From: Lachnospiraceae bacterium
GTDB lineage: Bacteria; Bacillota; Clostridia; Lachnospirales; Lachnospiraceae
Direction of reading: 5' to 3'
NCBI GenBank assembly: GCA_910574715.1
Contig: CAJTCH010000023.1
Coordinates: forward strand, 1 to 64,000
Length of the DNA stretch: 64,000 nucleotides
A model generated the notes under the pieces. That model worked only from the letters and a program-made list of their open reading frames with translations, was not told the DNA's origin and ran no database searches. Below, one piece after another: positions 45,735 to 54,855 of this stretch. The number at the start of each line of letters is the position of its first letter. The stretch's first letter is position 1. The translations under genes were made by a program, and so were the position numbers.

Positions 45735-47051
45735 TTATTCGGCTGCCAGTTCGGCTACTTTGGCTTCCATCTCTGCATAAGCCTCATCGGCAGTCATCTC
45801 GCTTAACGCCATCTTGTTGATTGCGTTGTACATTGCGTTGCTCATCTCCGCATAATAGGACGGAACTCCGCCCGGGAACGGGGAAGCGATCAGTTCTGCC
45901 TGCTCCATCATGGCGCCTGCGTTCTGGATCTTGCCGTCGTCGATCAGTTTCTTCAATACAGAATTCAGCGTAGGAATAGCAGTATTTGTCTCATTTAACG
46001 CTTCCTGCATCTCGGCGGATGTGTACCATTCGATGAATTTCTTTGCCGCATCCTTATTCTCGGAGAACTTTGTAACGCCGAGTGCCTCCGGCAGCGCCAT
46101 AGTAACGGTTGCTTTGGCGTCCTTGCCGGGAACCAGGATCGGTGTGATCTGACCGATCACGCTGCAGTCCTCTTCGTTGGTGCTCTTAGATACGAAGGAA
46201 GTCGGCCCGGTCAGGAAGTTCGCAGATCCGGATAAGATACGTTTATAGGCGTCCATACCGGAAGAAGTCTTGTCTGCAGGATCCACCAGCTCGTCCTTGA
46301 TAAGCTGTTCTTCGTATTTCAGCGCTGCAAGGACAGAGTCTTTGTTCAGAGTTCCGTCGTCGTTGAATACGATTCCGTTCATAGTATAAGCAAGCCACAT
46401 CAGGTAAGTCGAGGTCTTCTCCTCTGCATTCAGAGGCAGTGCGAAAGGATAATCGCAGACGCCCTTCTCTTTCAACGTCTTGCAGTTCGCATATACCTCG
46501 TCCCAGGTCTGAGGCTCTTCTTTGATCTCGGCGTCTTCATACTGCTTCGTGTTATAATAAGACAGACGGTAGTCGTTAGCGTAAGGAATCGCAAGTACAT
46601 TACCGTCCTTGGTAAATGTCTCCAGAGTAGGCATGTCTGCTTTTACTTCGTCGGATACCTCCAACGGCTCCAGCCAGTCAGCCGCATAGAATTCACCTAC
46701 CCAGGACCAGTCTACTTCCACAACGTCGGCAACAGCCTGTCCGCCGGCCGCGGCTGTGACCATCTTGTCGCGGATATCGTCCCAGCCGACTTCATTGACC
46801 GTAACCTCGATGCCGGTCTCGTCGGTGAAGGCTTTGAGCTGGTCGTCTGTGGGGATCGCCCAGTCGGGAGCCATGAAGGTGATGCTGCCGCCTTCTCCGT
46901 CCGCACCATCATCTGAGGCTGTTGTATCAGAGGAAGCGCCCCCGGTTCCTCCTGTGTTTGAATCACTTGATGATTCTTTGCCGCTGCATCCGGCTGCCAT
47001 GGCTGCCGTCATGGATAAGATAAGTAATGTACTGATTAGTCTCTTCTTCAT
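45735..47051 (-). CDS. Sugar ABC transporter substrate-binding lipoprotein
   Basis: 438 residues of the MalE/UgpB type: lipobox MAAGC, a Gly/Ser/Asp linker and a two-domain fold (FTDETGIEVTVNEVGWDDI; VLAIPYANDYRLSYYN; AAKKFIEWYTSAEMQ). GAGGAGG marks the ATG at 47051. The nearby GH36 alpha-galactosidase suggests alpha-galactosides as cargo, an inference from context. Confidence 0.92.
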   Translation of the reverse strand: MKKRLISTLLILSMTAAMAAGCSGKESSSDSNTGGTGGASSDTTASDDGADGEGGSITFMAPDWAIPTDDQLKAFTDETGIEVTVNEVGWDDIRDKMVTAAAGGQAVADVVEVDWSWVGEFYAADWLEPLEVSDEVKADMPTLETFTKDGNVLAIPYANDYRLSYYNTKQYEDAEIKEEPQTWDEVYANCKTLKEKGVCDYPFALPLNAEEKTSTYLMWLAYTMNGIVFNDDGTLNKDSVLAALKYEEQLIKDELVDPADKTSSGMDAYKRILSGSANFLTGPTSFVSKSTNEEDCSVIGQITPILVPGKDAKATVTMALPEALGVTKFSENKDAAKKFIEWYTSAEMQEALNETNTAIPTLNSVLKKLIDDGKIQNAGAMMEQAELIASPFPGGVPSYYAEMSNAMYNAINKMALSEMTADEAYAEMEAKVAELAAE

Positions 47052-47137
47052 AAGTTTCCTCCTCATTCAATGACATTTTTGATACACAGGATTGCTCGTA
47101 GTTTATGCTCCTGCATATAATTAAGTTTCTCCTGAAT

Positions 47138-47166
47138 ATTATACCAATATGCGCTGAAACCATCAA
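47138..47166 (-). promoter_or_regulatory. Sigma-A promoter of the sugar importer operon
   Basis: Minus-strand TTGATG, 17 bases, TATAAT, about 87 bases before the binding-protein start. Confidence 0.7.
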
Positions 47167-47193
47167 ATTGATTGATTCAATAAATGAAGTGAT

Positions 47194-47325
47194 TTATTTA
47201 TAATTTCTATACGTATTTTCATATCGATATTTTTTGGCGGAGATTCCTGTTTCCTTTTCAAAGGAATCCGAAAGGTAAATTATTATACTTATATGGCGAT
47301 AGCCGTAGGAAGCAAAGTGGTTTCG
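47194..47325 (-). pseudogene. Possible AraC regulator C-terminal remnant
   Basis: A short minus-strand frame reads GYRHISIIIYLSDSFEKETG followed by ISAKKYR, echoing the second helix-turn-helix end of AraC proteins (GYxxxxYFxxxFKKxxGxxPxxYR). No N-terminal part or start is recognisable. Its place just upstream of the sugar importer fits a lost regulator. Confidence 0.4.
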
Positions 47326-47489
47326 GAAAATGTATAATGAGGGTATTTGCCGTAGGAGAAACAGGGAAAATATGTTAGTATTATATACAGGCATTGTTAA
47401 ATCTGCATACAAACAGTTCCTAATCGCAATCATGCGGCTGCCAGTATATGATGATACGGAAAGTGAATTAAAGAGGAAGGAGGCAGGAT

Positions 47490-48429
47490 ATGCAATACAG
47501 AATATTGAAGGATACAGACTTGCAATTAAGTAATATTTGCCTTGGGACGGCTTCTTTTGGTGAAAAACTCAGTAAGGAAGAGTCTTTTGAGATTCTGGAT
47601 GAGTATGTGCGCCGGGGAGGGAATTTTATTGATACGGCCAATATATATTGCAGATGGGTTCCGGGGCTTGAAAACTGCAGCGAGAAGATCTTAGGAGAAT
47701 GGTTAAGATCAAGGGGAGCATATAAGGATGTGGTGATTGCCACCAAGGGCGGTCATTATCTGTTTGATACCCCGGACAGGATTCCGAGAGTGAACGAAAC
47801 GGAGATTAGGAAGGATCTGGAGGAAAGCCTTTTGACTATGGGGCTTGACGTCATTGATTTCTACTGGCTTCATCGGGATGACGAGACGAAATCGGCAGAA
47901 GAGATCATGGATATTCTGGAAAGGCTTAGAAGGGAGGGAAAGATACGTTATTACGGGCTTTCCAATTACCGTACCGAACGGTTAGAGAAGGCGGAAACTT
48001 ACATGCGCTCAAAAGGCCTGCCGGGGCCTTATGCGGTTTCAAATCAATGGAGTATGGCGTCGGTCAATCCTGGGAAAAATACCAACCCTGATCCTACATT
48101 GGTGGAATTAACAGAAGAAGAATATCGGTGGCACTGTGCGGCTCAGATTCCGTCCGTACCGTTTTCTTCGACTGCTATGGGATTTTTTGAAAAGTTGAAT
48201 AAAATATGAATTCTTATTAAATCTTAAGGAGGAGACTGGATACAGCCTGCAGACTTTGTCGGCTGCGTATTTGATCAGCAGTCCGTTCCAGGTGTTTCCT
48301 GTAACCGGAGCGAGGAATACGGAGCAGTTAGAAGACATTGTAAGGGCAGGTGAAATATATATAGAGCCGGAACGGTTTCGGCTGAATGGTTACGATTCGG
48401 GGAAAAGGAGTGAGAATATTATAAGATGA
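47490..48429 (+). pseudogene. Aldo/keto reductase, disrupted
   Basis: The first 239 codons encode an aldo/keto reductase (ICLGTASFG, catalytic Asp/Tyr region NFIDTANIYC, FYWLHRDDE, SNQWSMASV) and stop at TGA 48207-48209. The expected C-terminal end reappears after a gap in another frame (GYSLQTLSAAYLISSPFQVF, then VTGARNTEQLEDIV) and runs to 48429, overlapping the GH36 start. About 35-40 residues between the parts are lost. AGGAGG precedes the ATG. The gene was probably coupled to the GH36 gene in a sugar-use operon. Confidence 0.72.
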
Positions 48430-50501
48430 GATTACAGATTGAAGAAAATGGATTATATCTTGTATTTGAAATAGAAGCAGATCAGCCGGTTTGGCTTCTG
48501 CATATGGGAGCGCGGCCGATGAGCCGGGAGCCAAAGGAGGATCAGAAATTCTTATACACCATGCTTGAAGTCCAGACTACCGGCGAGAGCCGTCTGGAAC
48601 ACTTCGGTCTGGGGCACAGCGGAACGCTGCCGGGCAACCGAATGAATTATGTAAGCCATACGGATCAGGTAAATGAGATGGGCAGAGTGGTGGAGATCTA
48701 TACAAAGGATGAGGTTACGGGGCTGTCCGGCAGAATGGTTTATCAATTTTATACCGGAATTCCTGTGATACGCTGCCGTCTGTTTCTGAAGAATGAAGGA
48801 AGCGAAGAGATCGGTCTTGAAGCGGTATCTTCCTATGTTCAGGCGGGATTGGGATCTGAAGAACAAGAGGAGATAAGCCTTCTGATCCCGCATAATTCCT
48901 GGCAGGAGGAGATACAGTGGAAGGAGACGCCGGTTAATCAGCTTGGGTATCATATCATATCTGACAGCGGAATTTCATCTAAGAGGATACAGATCCGCAA
49001 TATTGGTTCCTGGTCATCCGGGGAGTATCTGCCCTTGGCGTGCCTGCGTAATTCGAGCAGAGGCATCATGCAGTTCTGGCAGATTGAGCATAACGGGGCA
49101 TGGAACTGGGAGCTTCAGGAGAGAGCGGGGCAGCTTGCGCTTGTCATCAATGGCCCGGATGAGATCAACCACCATTGGTGGAAATCTCTGAAACCGGGCG
49201 AGGAATTCGAGACGGTTCCTGCCGCAGTAGGATGCGTGGAGGGAGGCGTTGATGAAGCATTTGCAGCTCTGACTAAGTACCGCCGCCGGATCCGCAGAAA
49301 GAATCAGGATAATGAGAAGCTTCCGATTATTTTCAATGATTATATGAATTGTCTGTGGGCGGATCCAACGACCAGGAAGGAGCTGCCGATCATAGACGCC
49401 GCGGCTGCGGCTGGATGTGAATATTACTGTATAGACGCCGGATGGTATACGGATGAGAATTGGTGGTACAAGGTTGGAGAATGGCAGCCTTCTGATATCA
49501 GATTCCCCAATGGGCTTAGCGAGGTGACAGATTATATAAAAGCAAAGGGTATGACGCCGGGAATCTGGCTGGAGATAGAGGTTATGGGAACGCAGTGTGA
49601 TCTGGCCGGTAAGGCGGATTCAGGCTGGTTCTTCCAGAGACACGGGAAGGCGGCATTAGACAGGGATCGTTATCAGTTGGACTTTAGGAATGAGGAAGTT
49701 AGGGAATATACGAGAGGTGTCGTGGACAGGCTGATTCGTGAGTATGGGATAGGATATTTTAAAATTGATTATAATATTAACGCGGGAATCGGTACGGAAT
49801 ATCATTCTGACAGCCCTGGCGACGGACTGCTTGAACACAACAGGGCTTATCTGAGATGGCTGGACGGGATTTTTACTGATTATCCAGACCTTGTCATTGA
49901 GAACTGCAGCAGCGGAGGAATGAGGATGGACTATGCCATGCTTTCCAGATATAGTATTCAGTCTACCAGTGATCAGACTGATTATCTGAAATACGCTTCC
50001 ATTGCGGCGAATGCACCGTCTGCGCTTGCGCCGGAGCAGGCGGCGATCTGGTCTTATCCGCTGAGTGATTCGACCAGAGAGCAGACGATCTTCAACTGTG
50101 TGAATTCCTGTCTTCTGAGAATCCACCAGAGCGGGCACATGGGAGCGCTGGCAGCAGATAAGAGGGAGATTGTGAAGGAAGAGCTTGGTTATTATAAGCG
50201 GATCAGGAAAGATATCAAGGAAGCGCTGCCGTTCTGGCCTCTGGGGCTTGCGAAGGATGGAGACGGCTGGATGTGCCTGGGACTTAAGACCGGGGAGAAG
50301 GGATATCTGGCTGTATGGAGATTGAAGGAAGGCGAGGCGTGCCGCCTCCCGCTTGCATATTGGAGAGGGGAAGAGGTGGATGTGAAGGTGGCGTTTCCTG
50401 CTGATGATGAGAGATGCAAGCTAAGCTGGGATTCAGAAGAAGGCGTGTTGGAAGTTGCATTGCCGCAGGAAGGTATGGCCAGGATAATCCAACTTAATTA
50501 A
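48426..50501 (+). CDS. GH36 alpha-galactosidase
   Basis: 691 residues with an N-terminal beta-sandwich, a TIM barrel and a C-terminal beta domain. Catalytic candidates are the nucleophile Asp in YFKIDYN (about 448) and acid/base Asp in QSTSDQTDY (about 516). The binding segments CIDAGWYTDENWW and ENCSSGGMRMDYAML are GH36 hallmarks. No signal peptide, so it acts on imported oligosaccharides such as raffinose or melibiose. The ATG overlaps the end of the broken aldo/keto reductase. Confidence 0.88.
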   Translation: MRLQIEENGLYLVFEIEADQPVWLLHMGARPMSREPKEDQKFLYTMLEVQTTGESRLEHFGLGHSGTLPGNRMNYVSHTDQVNEMGRVVEIYTKDEVTGLSGRMVYQFYTGIPVIRCRLFLKNEGSEEIGLEAVSSYVQAGLGSEEQEEISLLIPHNSWQEEIQWKETPVNQLGYHIISDSGISSKRIQIRNIGSWSSGEYLPLACLRNSSRGIMQFWQIEHNGAWNWELQERAGQLALVINGPDEINHHWWKSLKPGEEFETVPAAVGCVEGGVDEAFAALTKYRRRIRRKNQDNEKLPIIFNDYMNCLWADPTTRKELPIIDAAAAAGCEYYCIDAGWYTDENWWYKVGEWQPSDIRFPNGLSEVTDYIKAKGMTPGIWLEIEVMGTQCDLAGKADSGWFFQRHGKAALDRDRYQLDFRNEEVREYTRGVVDRLIREYGIGYFKIDYNINAGIGTEYHSDSPGDGLLEHNRAYLRWLDGIFTDYPDLVIENCSSGGMRMDYAMLSRYSIQSTSDQTDYLKYASIAANAPSALAPEQAAIWSYPLSDSTREQTIFNCVNSCLLRIHQSGHMGALAADKREIVKEELGYYKRIRKDIKEALPFWPLGLAKDGDGWMCLGLKTGEKGYLAVWRLKEGEACRLPLAYWRGEEVDVKVAFPADDERCKLSWDSEEGVLEVALPQEGMARIIQLN

Positions 50502-50668
50502 GCGGAGTGGTGAATATGAATTCTTATCTGGAACAGATTATTCAGAATGCGACAGTGCATATATACGTTATATTATGGAGTATCCGCAGGAGAGTATAAA
50601 GATGGGAGTAAAATTCTAAAAGATGCTTCAGATGTGCGTCTGCGAACCGGCGGCATAGCGGACTGTGT
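50502..50668. other. Gene-free spacer with a possible gene start
   Basis: GGAGTGGTGAAT precedes an ATG at 50516 that opens only 28 codons (MNSYLEQIIQNATVH). This looks like the first codons of a lost gene. Nothing else is seen before the palindromic repeats. Confidence 0.3.
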
Positions 50669-51057
50669 CTAGTACACCGAATAATAAGTAACCAGCCATA
50701 TAACTTGCCTGATTTTCCATCTGCGTCGTTGTTGTCAATCGGCGTAGCGCCCACTACGCCTCATTCCTCCGCCTTGCATATGAAAAATCATTGCGTTATA
50801 TGGCTAGCACAGCATTGCATTAATCTTCGAGTAATATGCACCTGCCTTTTGCGCCATCGCTTCGTTGTTGTCAGTCAACAATGCCACCGCATTGCCTCAT
50901 TCCTCCGCCTTGCGCTGACACAAAATTCAGTCACTTATTACTTCGAAATTAATACAATGCTGTGCTAGGAACTTATTTTTCGGTGTACTAGGATTGCGTG
51001 CTAGTGTACTGTTCCATTTATTTGGCGAAATATGAACGGTACAGTACACTATGCTAG
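50669..51057 (+). repeat. Nested array of CTAG-bounded palindromic units
   Basis: Unit A (outer): left half 50669-50691, right half 50965-50991, whose arms CTAGTACACCGAA and TTCGGTGTACTAG are mutual complements. Between them lie unit B (50692-50807; arms AGCCATATAAC/GTTATATGGCT, inner stem GGCGTAG/CTACGCC) and unit C (50804-50968; arms AGCACAGCATTG/CAATGCTGTGCT). Unit D (51001-51057; arms TAGTGTACTG/CAGTACACTA) follows. CTAG occurs at 50669, 50804, 50965, 50988, 51001 and 51054; the left end of unit B has CCAG. B and C share CCTCATTCCTCCGCCTTGC. Confidence 0.8.
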
Positions 51058-51072
51058 ATTAGTTTTCTCAAA

Positions 51073-51546
51073 TCAGAAGTCCAAATAGGAATCATATTCC
51101 CTGTAGTGATTCAAGGAATCTACAAATTCCCGCATCCTTTTCTGCATGCTCATATAGTAAATCTTTCGCAGAGGAATTGGTAATTGAATCATTAACGATT
51201 CTAATAGCTGACTTTTTACAGTTTCGGTCCACAAGCTACGTTTTCTTTGAAATTCTGTATCCAAATCTATCTCTTTATATTTAAGTTTTTTTACTATTGT
51301 TTCAACGCTCAATGTTTTAGGCATAATAGATATTTTACTTGAATCTAATATCATATTTCGTTGTTCTGTGGAATCTACAATCAAATTAATGTTTCTTTCT
51401 TCTATCAATTCTATAATTTCATTATACTGCTCATCCGAATGTATTCCCAAATCATTAAGCAATTGTGTAATTGTTGTTTTTATGCTACCATTTTCTTTTC
51501 CGGCGGTTACTATTTTTTCTACGTTTTCTTTGATATTTGCATCCAT
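51073..51546 (-). pseudogene. Truncated DUF262 protein with sigma-1.1-like N-terminus
   Basis: 157 residues. Positions 5-58 (IVTAGKENGSIKTTITQLLN, then ELIEERNINLIVD) resemble the region 1.1 fold of sigma-70 factors. Positions 80-125 (ETIVKKLKYKEIDLDTEFQR, LLESLMIQLPIP) are the opening of a DUF262/ParB-like domain. The remainder of DUF262, including the expected DGQQR/DGLQR motif, is missing and replaced by about 30 unrelated residues. The gene ends 15 bases from a CTAG palindrome. AAGG precedes the ATG; a TATATA box lies near 51594. It is the fifth module of the array, cut short. Confidence 0.6.
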
Positions 51547-51658
51547 ATTTTTTACCTTATTTTAGTAAACATATTTGTAGGAACATTTATATATACCCTT
51601 AAAATATGGTTTTGTCACAAAAATCGCACCATTTTTTATTATAAAAACGCAGAGGGGA

Positions 51659-51807
51659 CTATTTTTTCCCATTCCCATCCATAATCTTGCAAAAAATCAC
51701 AGCGACAATTGTACTCACTGCTGTAGCTACAATTCCTGGCCCCACAATTGCAGCCGGATTTACGCTCCCATATTGTGAGCAATACGGTTGTGTCAAGCTA
51801 AGACTAA
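51659..51807 (-). repeat. spmA 3'-end copy 1 plus junction
   Basis: Encodes YCSQYGSVNPAAIVGPG...MDGNGKK and stop, 41 residues, then the invariant junction at 51784-51807. Most diverged copy (Arg to Cys at residue 2). Confidence 0.85.
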
Positions 51808-51852
51808 GAAATCCCTTATCTTTTTCAGATATATTTTAATATGATATATCTT

Positions 51853-52170
51853 TTACATTTTAGCGAAATGTCCTATCATATCTTTCAACTCATCACTAAA
51901 ATCATTTAGATCGTCCATCGTAATTGCACCGTCGTTCAACAGTGACATCATAATATAAAACTGATTTGATCTGCTCATCTCACATTGAACACCACAAGTT
52001 TTTTTGTCTGTCTTAATTCGTTCCTCAAGTTTCCAAAACTTATCTGACGGATTTCCTTCCACACTAAGAATTTCAATATATTCTTTATTCAGCCTGTCCA
52101 TATATGCTTCTTGCCAATCAACAATCTTACGCCGAAATAATTTCCAGTCTCTCTCTGAAATCCTCTTCAT
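51853..52170 (-). CDS. Conserved hypothetical protein of TA modules
   Basis: 105 residues, all helical and charged: KRISERDWKLFRRKIVDWQE, AYMDRLNKEYIEIL, FWKLEERIKTDKKT and a C-terminal GAITMDDLNDFSDELKD. I recognise this as a type of small protein recurrent in Clostridia, but know no function. It lies 3' of the broken vapC in cassette IV. GAGGTG is 11 bases before the ATG; an in-frame GTG at 52179 is an alternative start. Confidence 0.6.
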   Translation of the reverse strand: MKRISERDWKLFRRKIVDWQEAYMDRLNKEYIEILSVEGNPSDKFWKLEERIKTDKKTCGVQCEMSRSNQFYIMMSLLNDGAITMDDLNDFSDELKDMIGHFAKM

Positions 52171-52171
52171 G

Positions 52172-52539
52172 TTAATCACAGCACCTCACAATCTTTCCAC
52201 CATGTCCTCCTATGTAAAATCTAATACAATAAACCGATATAATAAATTTTTCTTCATAATATGGAATTAGTGAATCATGTGTTAAAAACATTAATTTTTC
52301 TGCTTTCGCTTGGGCTATCATAATTATCCGTTGTCTTCGCATCCTTTTTCCAGGATATTCCCATTCATACGAAGTTTCTCTGGATGCAGCATATGTTTTA
52401 TTGTAATTTCCCAAATAGAAGCCGTACTGTATAATATCTTATTTTCCATATCAAGAAGCAATTCTTTTGCTTTCCCAGGCAACTTAGGATCATTTAATAC
52501 TGCCCAGACAGCTATATGCGTATCTATCAATATCCTCAT
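52172..52539 (-). pseudogene. VapC-type PIN toxin, frameshifted and internally deleted
   Basis: The N-terminal half is a VapC PIN domain (MRILIDTHIAVWAVLNDP, TASIWEITIKHML) ending at a TAA near 52324. The next frame carries the C-terminal half (RIIMIAQAKAEKLMFLTHDS, LIPYY). The 35-40 residues that normally link them, including the HxDPFDR motif, are absent. The toxin is probably inactive while its antitoxin gene remains intact. The start overlaps the antitoxin stop (TAATG). Confidence 0.75.
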
Positions 52540-52793
52540 TACGGACACACTCCAAACATCTCTGCAATTTCATCATTGCACTCATCTATATCATAATCTA
52601 CATCAATAAGATCCTGGCCTTCTAAACTGCCAATTCTTCGAACTATCTTTTTATTCATAGCCAACTCGTCAACATGTTCTTCTTCGTTTTCGGAGGGCTT
52701 CATAAAACGCTGTATTATTTCGAGTAAAAAGCTTAAATTGTCTTCTGACAAGCCATCAAGGGATTGAATTACTTGTCTCTGTAAAATTGACAT
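52539..52793 (-). CDS. Antitoxin of a VapBC-like pair
   Basis: 84 residues directly before and overlapping the vapC remnant. The N-terminus (LDGLSEDNLSFLLEIIQRFM) is helical and the C-terminus (DVDYDIDECNDEIAEMFG) is acidic, as expected for toxin-binding tails. No classic DNA-binding motif is evident. First gene of cassette IV, behind the promoter at 52837-52865. Confidence 0.65.
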   Translation of the reverse strand: MSILQRQVIQSLDGLSEDNLSFLLEIIQRFMKPSENEEEHVDELAMNKKIVRRIGSLEGQDLIDVDYDIDECNDEIAEMFGVCP

Positions 52794-52836
52794 GTCCGAT
52801 TACCACCTTTCTTACTTAAGCTATATTCTTTTTCTT

Positions 52837-52865
52837 AGTATACCCTAAAAGTGTGTTTCTCTCAA
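52837..52865 (-). promoter_or_regulatory. Cassette IV promoter
   Basis: Minus-strand TTGAGA, 17 bases, TATACT, preceded by AGGG before the -10. Confidence 0.7.
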
Positions 52866-52920
52866 TATACTTTTAAAACTCTTTTTCGTCTCTTCTTGGA
52901 TACTACGAAAGCGGAAGATG

Positions 52921-53069
52921 TTATATCCTCCGCTTTCCATCCATCACTTTACAATATATAACCGCCACCAACGTACTCACCGCCGTAGCCGCAATTCCCG
53001 GCTCCACAATAGCCGCCGGGTTCACGCTCCCATACTGGCTCCGGTACGGTTGTGTCAAGCTAAGACTAA
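52921..53069 (-). repeat. spmA 3'-end copy 2 plus junction
   Basis: Encodes YRSQYGSVNPAAIVEPG...MDGKRRI and stop, 41 residues; invariant junction at 53046-53069. It keeps TACCGGAGCCAGTA of intact spmA at the Tyr-Arg-Ser-Gln codons. Confidence 0.85.
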
Positions 53070-53124
53070 AAAATTTGATGGTTACATATTTTTTAACCAG
53101 TAGATGAGTAGGTTGAAAAATTTA

Positions 53125-53643
53125 TTATTTTTGTTTTAATAGATCCCATAAGGTCATTTCTTTTCTACGAATTTTTGATATCCGTCTATATTCATGCAAC
53201 GCATTTATTAAGATATTTATATCAGAAAAATATTCATAAATAAAATCATAACTTTTTACTTTGCTATATTTCAAAGCACGCTTACAATATGTACTTGGTT
53301 TCTCTCCTGAATTTTTAAAATCTTTGTATCTGTCTTCATTACATATTATAAGCATTTCAATTTCAGGAGCTGTAACTACATTTATAACATCTACCTTCTT
53401 TTCATATGCTTTGCGTAGCTTAAAATTTTCATTTCTTGAATCTAAAATTCGATAAACTGTTATTTTTTCGGAAAAGCCTTTCTTTAGGTACTTTTCTTCA
53501 AAATCTCTTCCTCGTCGGCATTTTAACACTTCTTCTTCAATTAGATCTTCTCTCTCAAAAACTAAGCTATGGTTGTCCAGTAATAAATCTAATATCGCGT
53601 GTTCGGCACCGCCTTCGCATATACATGCTAAATATTTTGCCAT
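53125..53643 (-). CDS. RloB/TOPRIM-like effector protein
   Basis: 172 residues with the opening CICEGGAEHAILDLLLDN and later acidic positions in VYRILDSRNE and VVTAPEIEMLIIC, a pattern suggesting a TOPRIM-like metal site as in RloB/AbiLii-type proteins. It lies 11 bases after the ATPase gene with AGGAGG. Such pairs act in abortive phage defence (AbiL, PARIS and OLD-like logic). Family placement is inference; the pairing with an AAA_15 ATPase is direct. Confidence 0.6.
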   Translation of the reverse strand: MAKYLACICEGGAEHAILDLLLDNHSLVFEREDLIEEEVLKCRRGRDFEEKYLKKGFSEKITVYRILDSRNENFKLRKAYEKKVDVINVVTAPEIEMLIICNEDRYKDFKNSGEKPSTYCKRALKYSKVKSYDFIYEYFSDINILINALHEYRRISKIRRKEMTLWDLLKQK

Positions 53644-53654
53644 TTTAAAGCCTC

Positions 53655-54812
53655 CTATCTTAATGATATTAGCGCTTTTTTCAGAGCAATATAAGATTCA
53701 TAAGCAGGTACGGTTCCCTCAAGAAAATCACTATCGTATATCTCACTTTTTTTAATATCATTTCTTTTCAAAATACCAGAAAGTTTTTCGGCAGTAATCC
53801 CATCTTTGTTTTTTGTAATATAAATACTGTCGTTCCTTTCAAATTCATCTAGCAATTCTGAATAATGAGTTGAAAAAATCAGAGTTGCCCCTTCTTTATT
53901 GACTTTTTTATCCATGAAAAATCGTATTAATGTTGAAACAATTTCTTTGTTAAAATGATTTTCTAATTCATCTACAATCAAATATCCCCCTTCCAAAAAT
54001 GAAAATACTGCCCCCATAAATACACTCAGACCTTTTATTGTACCTGAAGAAAGATATCTGTTAAGTGCTAACGGACTATTTAACGTTAGCTCTTCTTTTT
54101 CATAAAATTTCAATCTGATATCAACTTTTTTTTCAGTTGGTTCACAGCTAAGGGTTTCGATGCTAGGATCCAAAAAAGTTAATATTTCTTTCGGATACTG
54201 GCCTAAAAAATTCAACATATTATGATCTGTGAAATCTGACATATCATATAAGGAAAAATTCGTGTCTTGTTCTTTATTTAAAGCAACTATAATACTAACA
54301 TCTTCTATTAGATACTGTTCATTTTTATTTCTTCGGATTTTTACTTGGGCATCATTAAAATCATAAAGTCTTTTTTTCGTTTTTATCTTATGTATTTCTT
54401 TTTCCCATAATGTTTCATCTATAATTACAAATTTTGTATTGCCATCAATAGCATTTCTTTTTCTTCCTACTATTGTTTCCAATTTATATACAATGCCATT
54501 ATGATAAAAATAAGCAGTAAAAATCATATTTTGTTTACTATCTAAGTCGTCCAAAAATTTTTTAGAGGAAATACTATTAATAGGTTCATTATTTAATAAT
54601 CCTATAGCAAAAGAAATCAATTTTAGGATTGTTGTCTTACCAGATGCATTAATCCCAATAAAAGATAATGTTGGACTTGTATAAACATTAGAAAATACAT
54701 TGAACATTTGTTCTCTGGCATCATTGTCTACTCTTTGTTGTGCAACGAAGTCCACATCTAAAGTATTTTTTAAATTTTGTAAACCTTTTATGGATAGTTT
54801 TAAGATTTTCAT
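53655..54812 (-). CDS. AAA_15-type ATPase (RloA/AbiLi-like)
   Basis: 385 residues of the SMC/ABC-like P-loop class: N-terminal MKILKLSIKGLQNLK, Walker A GINASGKTTIL (about 53-63), signature region RYLSSGTIKGLSVF, Walker B GGYLIVDELENHFN and the switch His in FSTHYSELL. Such ATPases sense invasion and release or activate a partner nuclease. First gene of cassette III, promoter at 54856-54884. Highly AT-rich. Confidence 0.82.
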   Translation of the reverse strand: MKILKLSIKGLQNLKNTLDVDFVAQQRVDNDAREQMFNVFSNVYTSPTLSFIGINASGKTTILKLISFAIGLLNNEPINSISSKKFLDDLDSKQNMIFTAYFYHNGIVYKLETIVGRKRNAIDGNTKFVIIDETLWEKEIHKIKTKKRLYDFNDAQVKIRRNKNEQYLIEDVSIIVALNKEQDTNFSLYDMSDFTDHNMLNFLGQYPKEILTFLDPSIETLSCEPTEKKVDIRLKFYEKEELTLNSPLALNRYLSSGTIKGLSVFMGAVFSFLEGGYLIVDELENHFNKEIVSTLIRFFMDKKVNKEGATLIFSTHYSELLDEFERNDSIYITKNKDGITAEKLSGILKRNDIKKSEIYDSDFLEGTVPAYESYIALKKALISLR

Positions 54813-54855
54813 GTCCTTCCCCTTTTTTCCACGTTATTTACGTTTTTATTATGTT

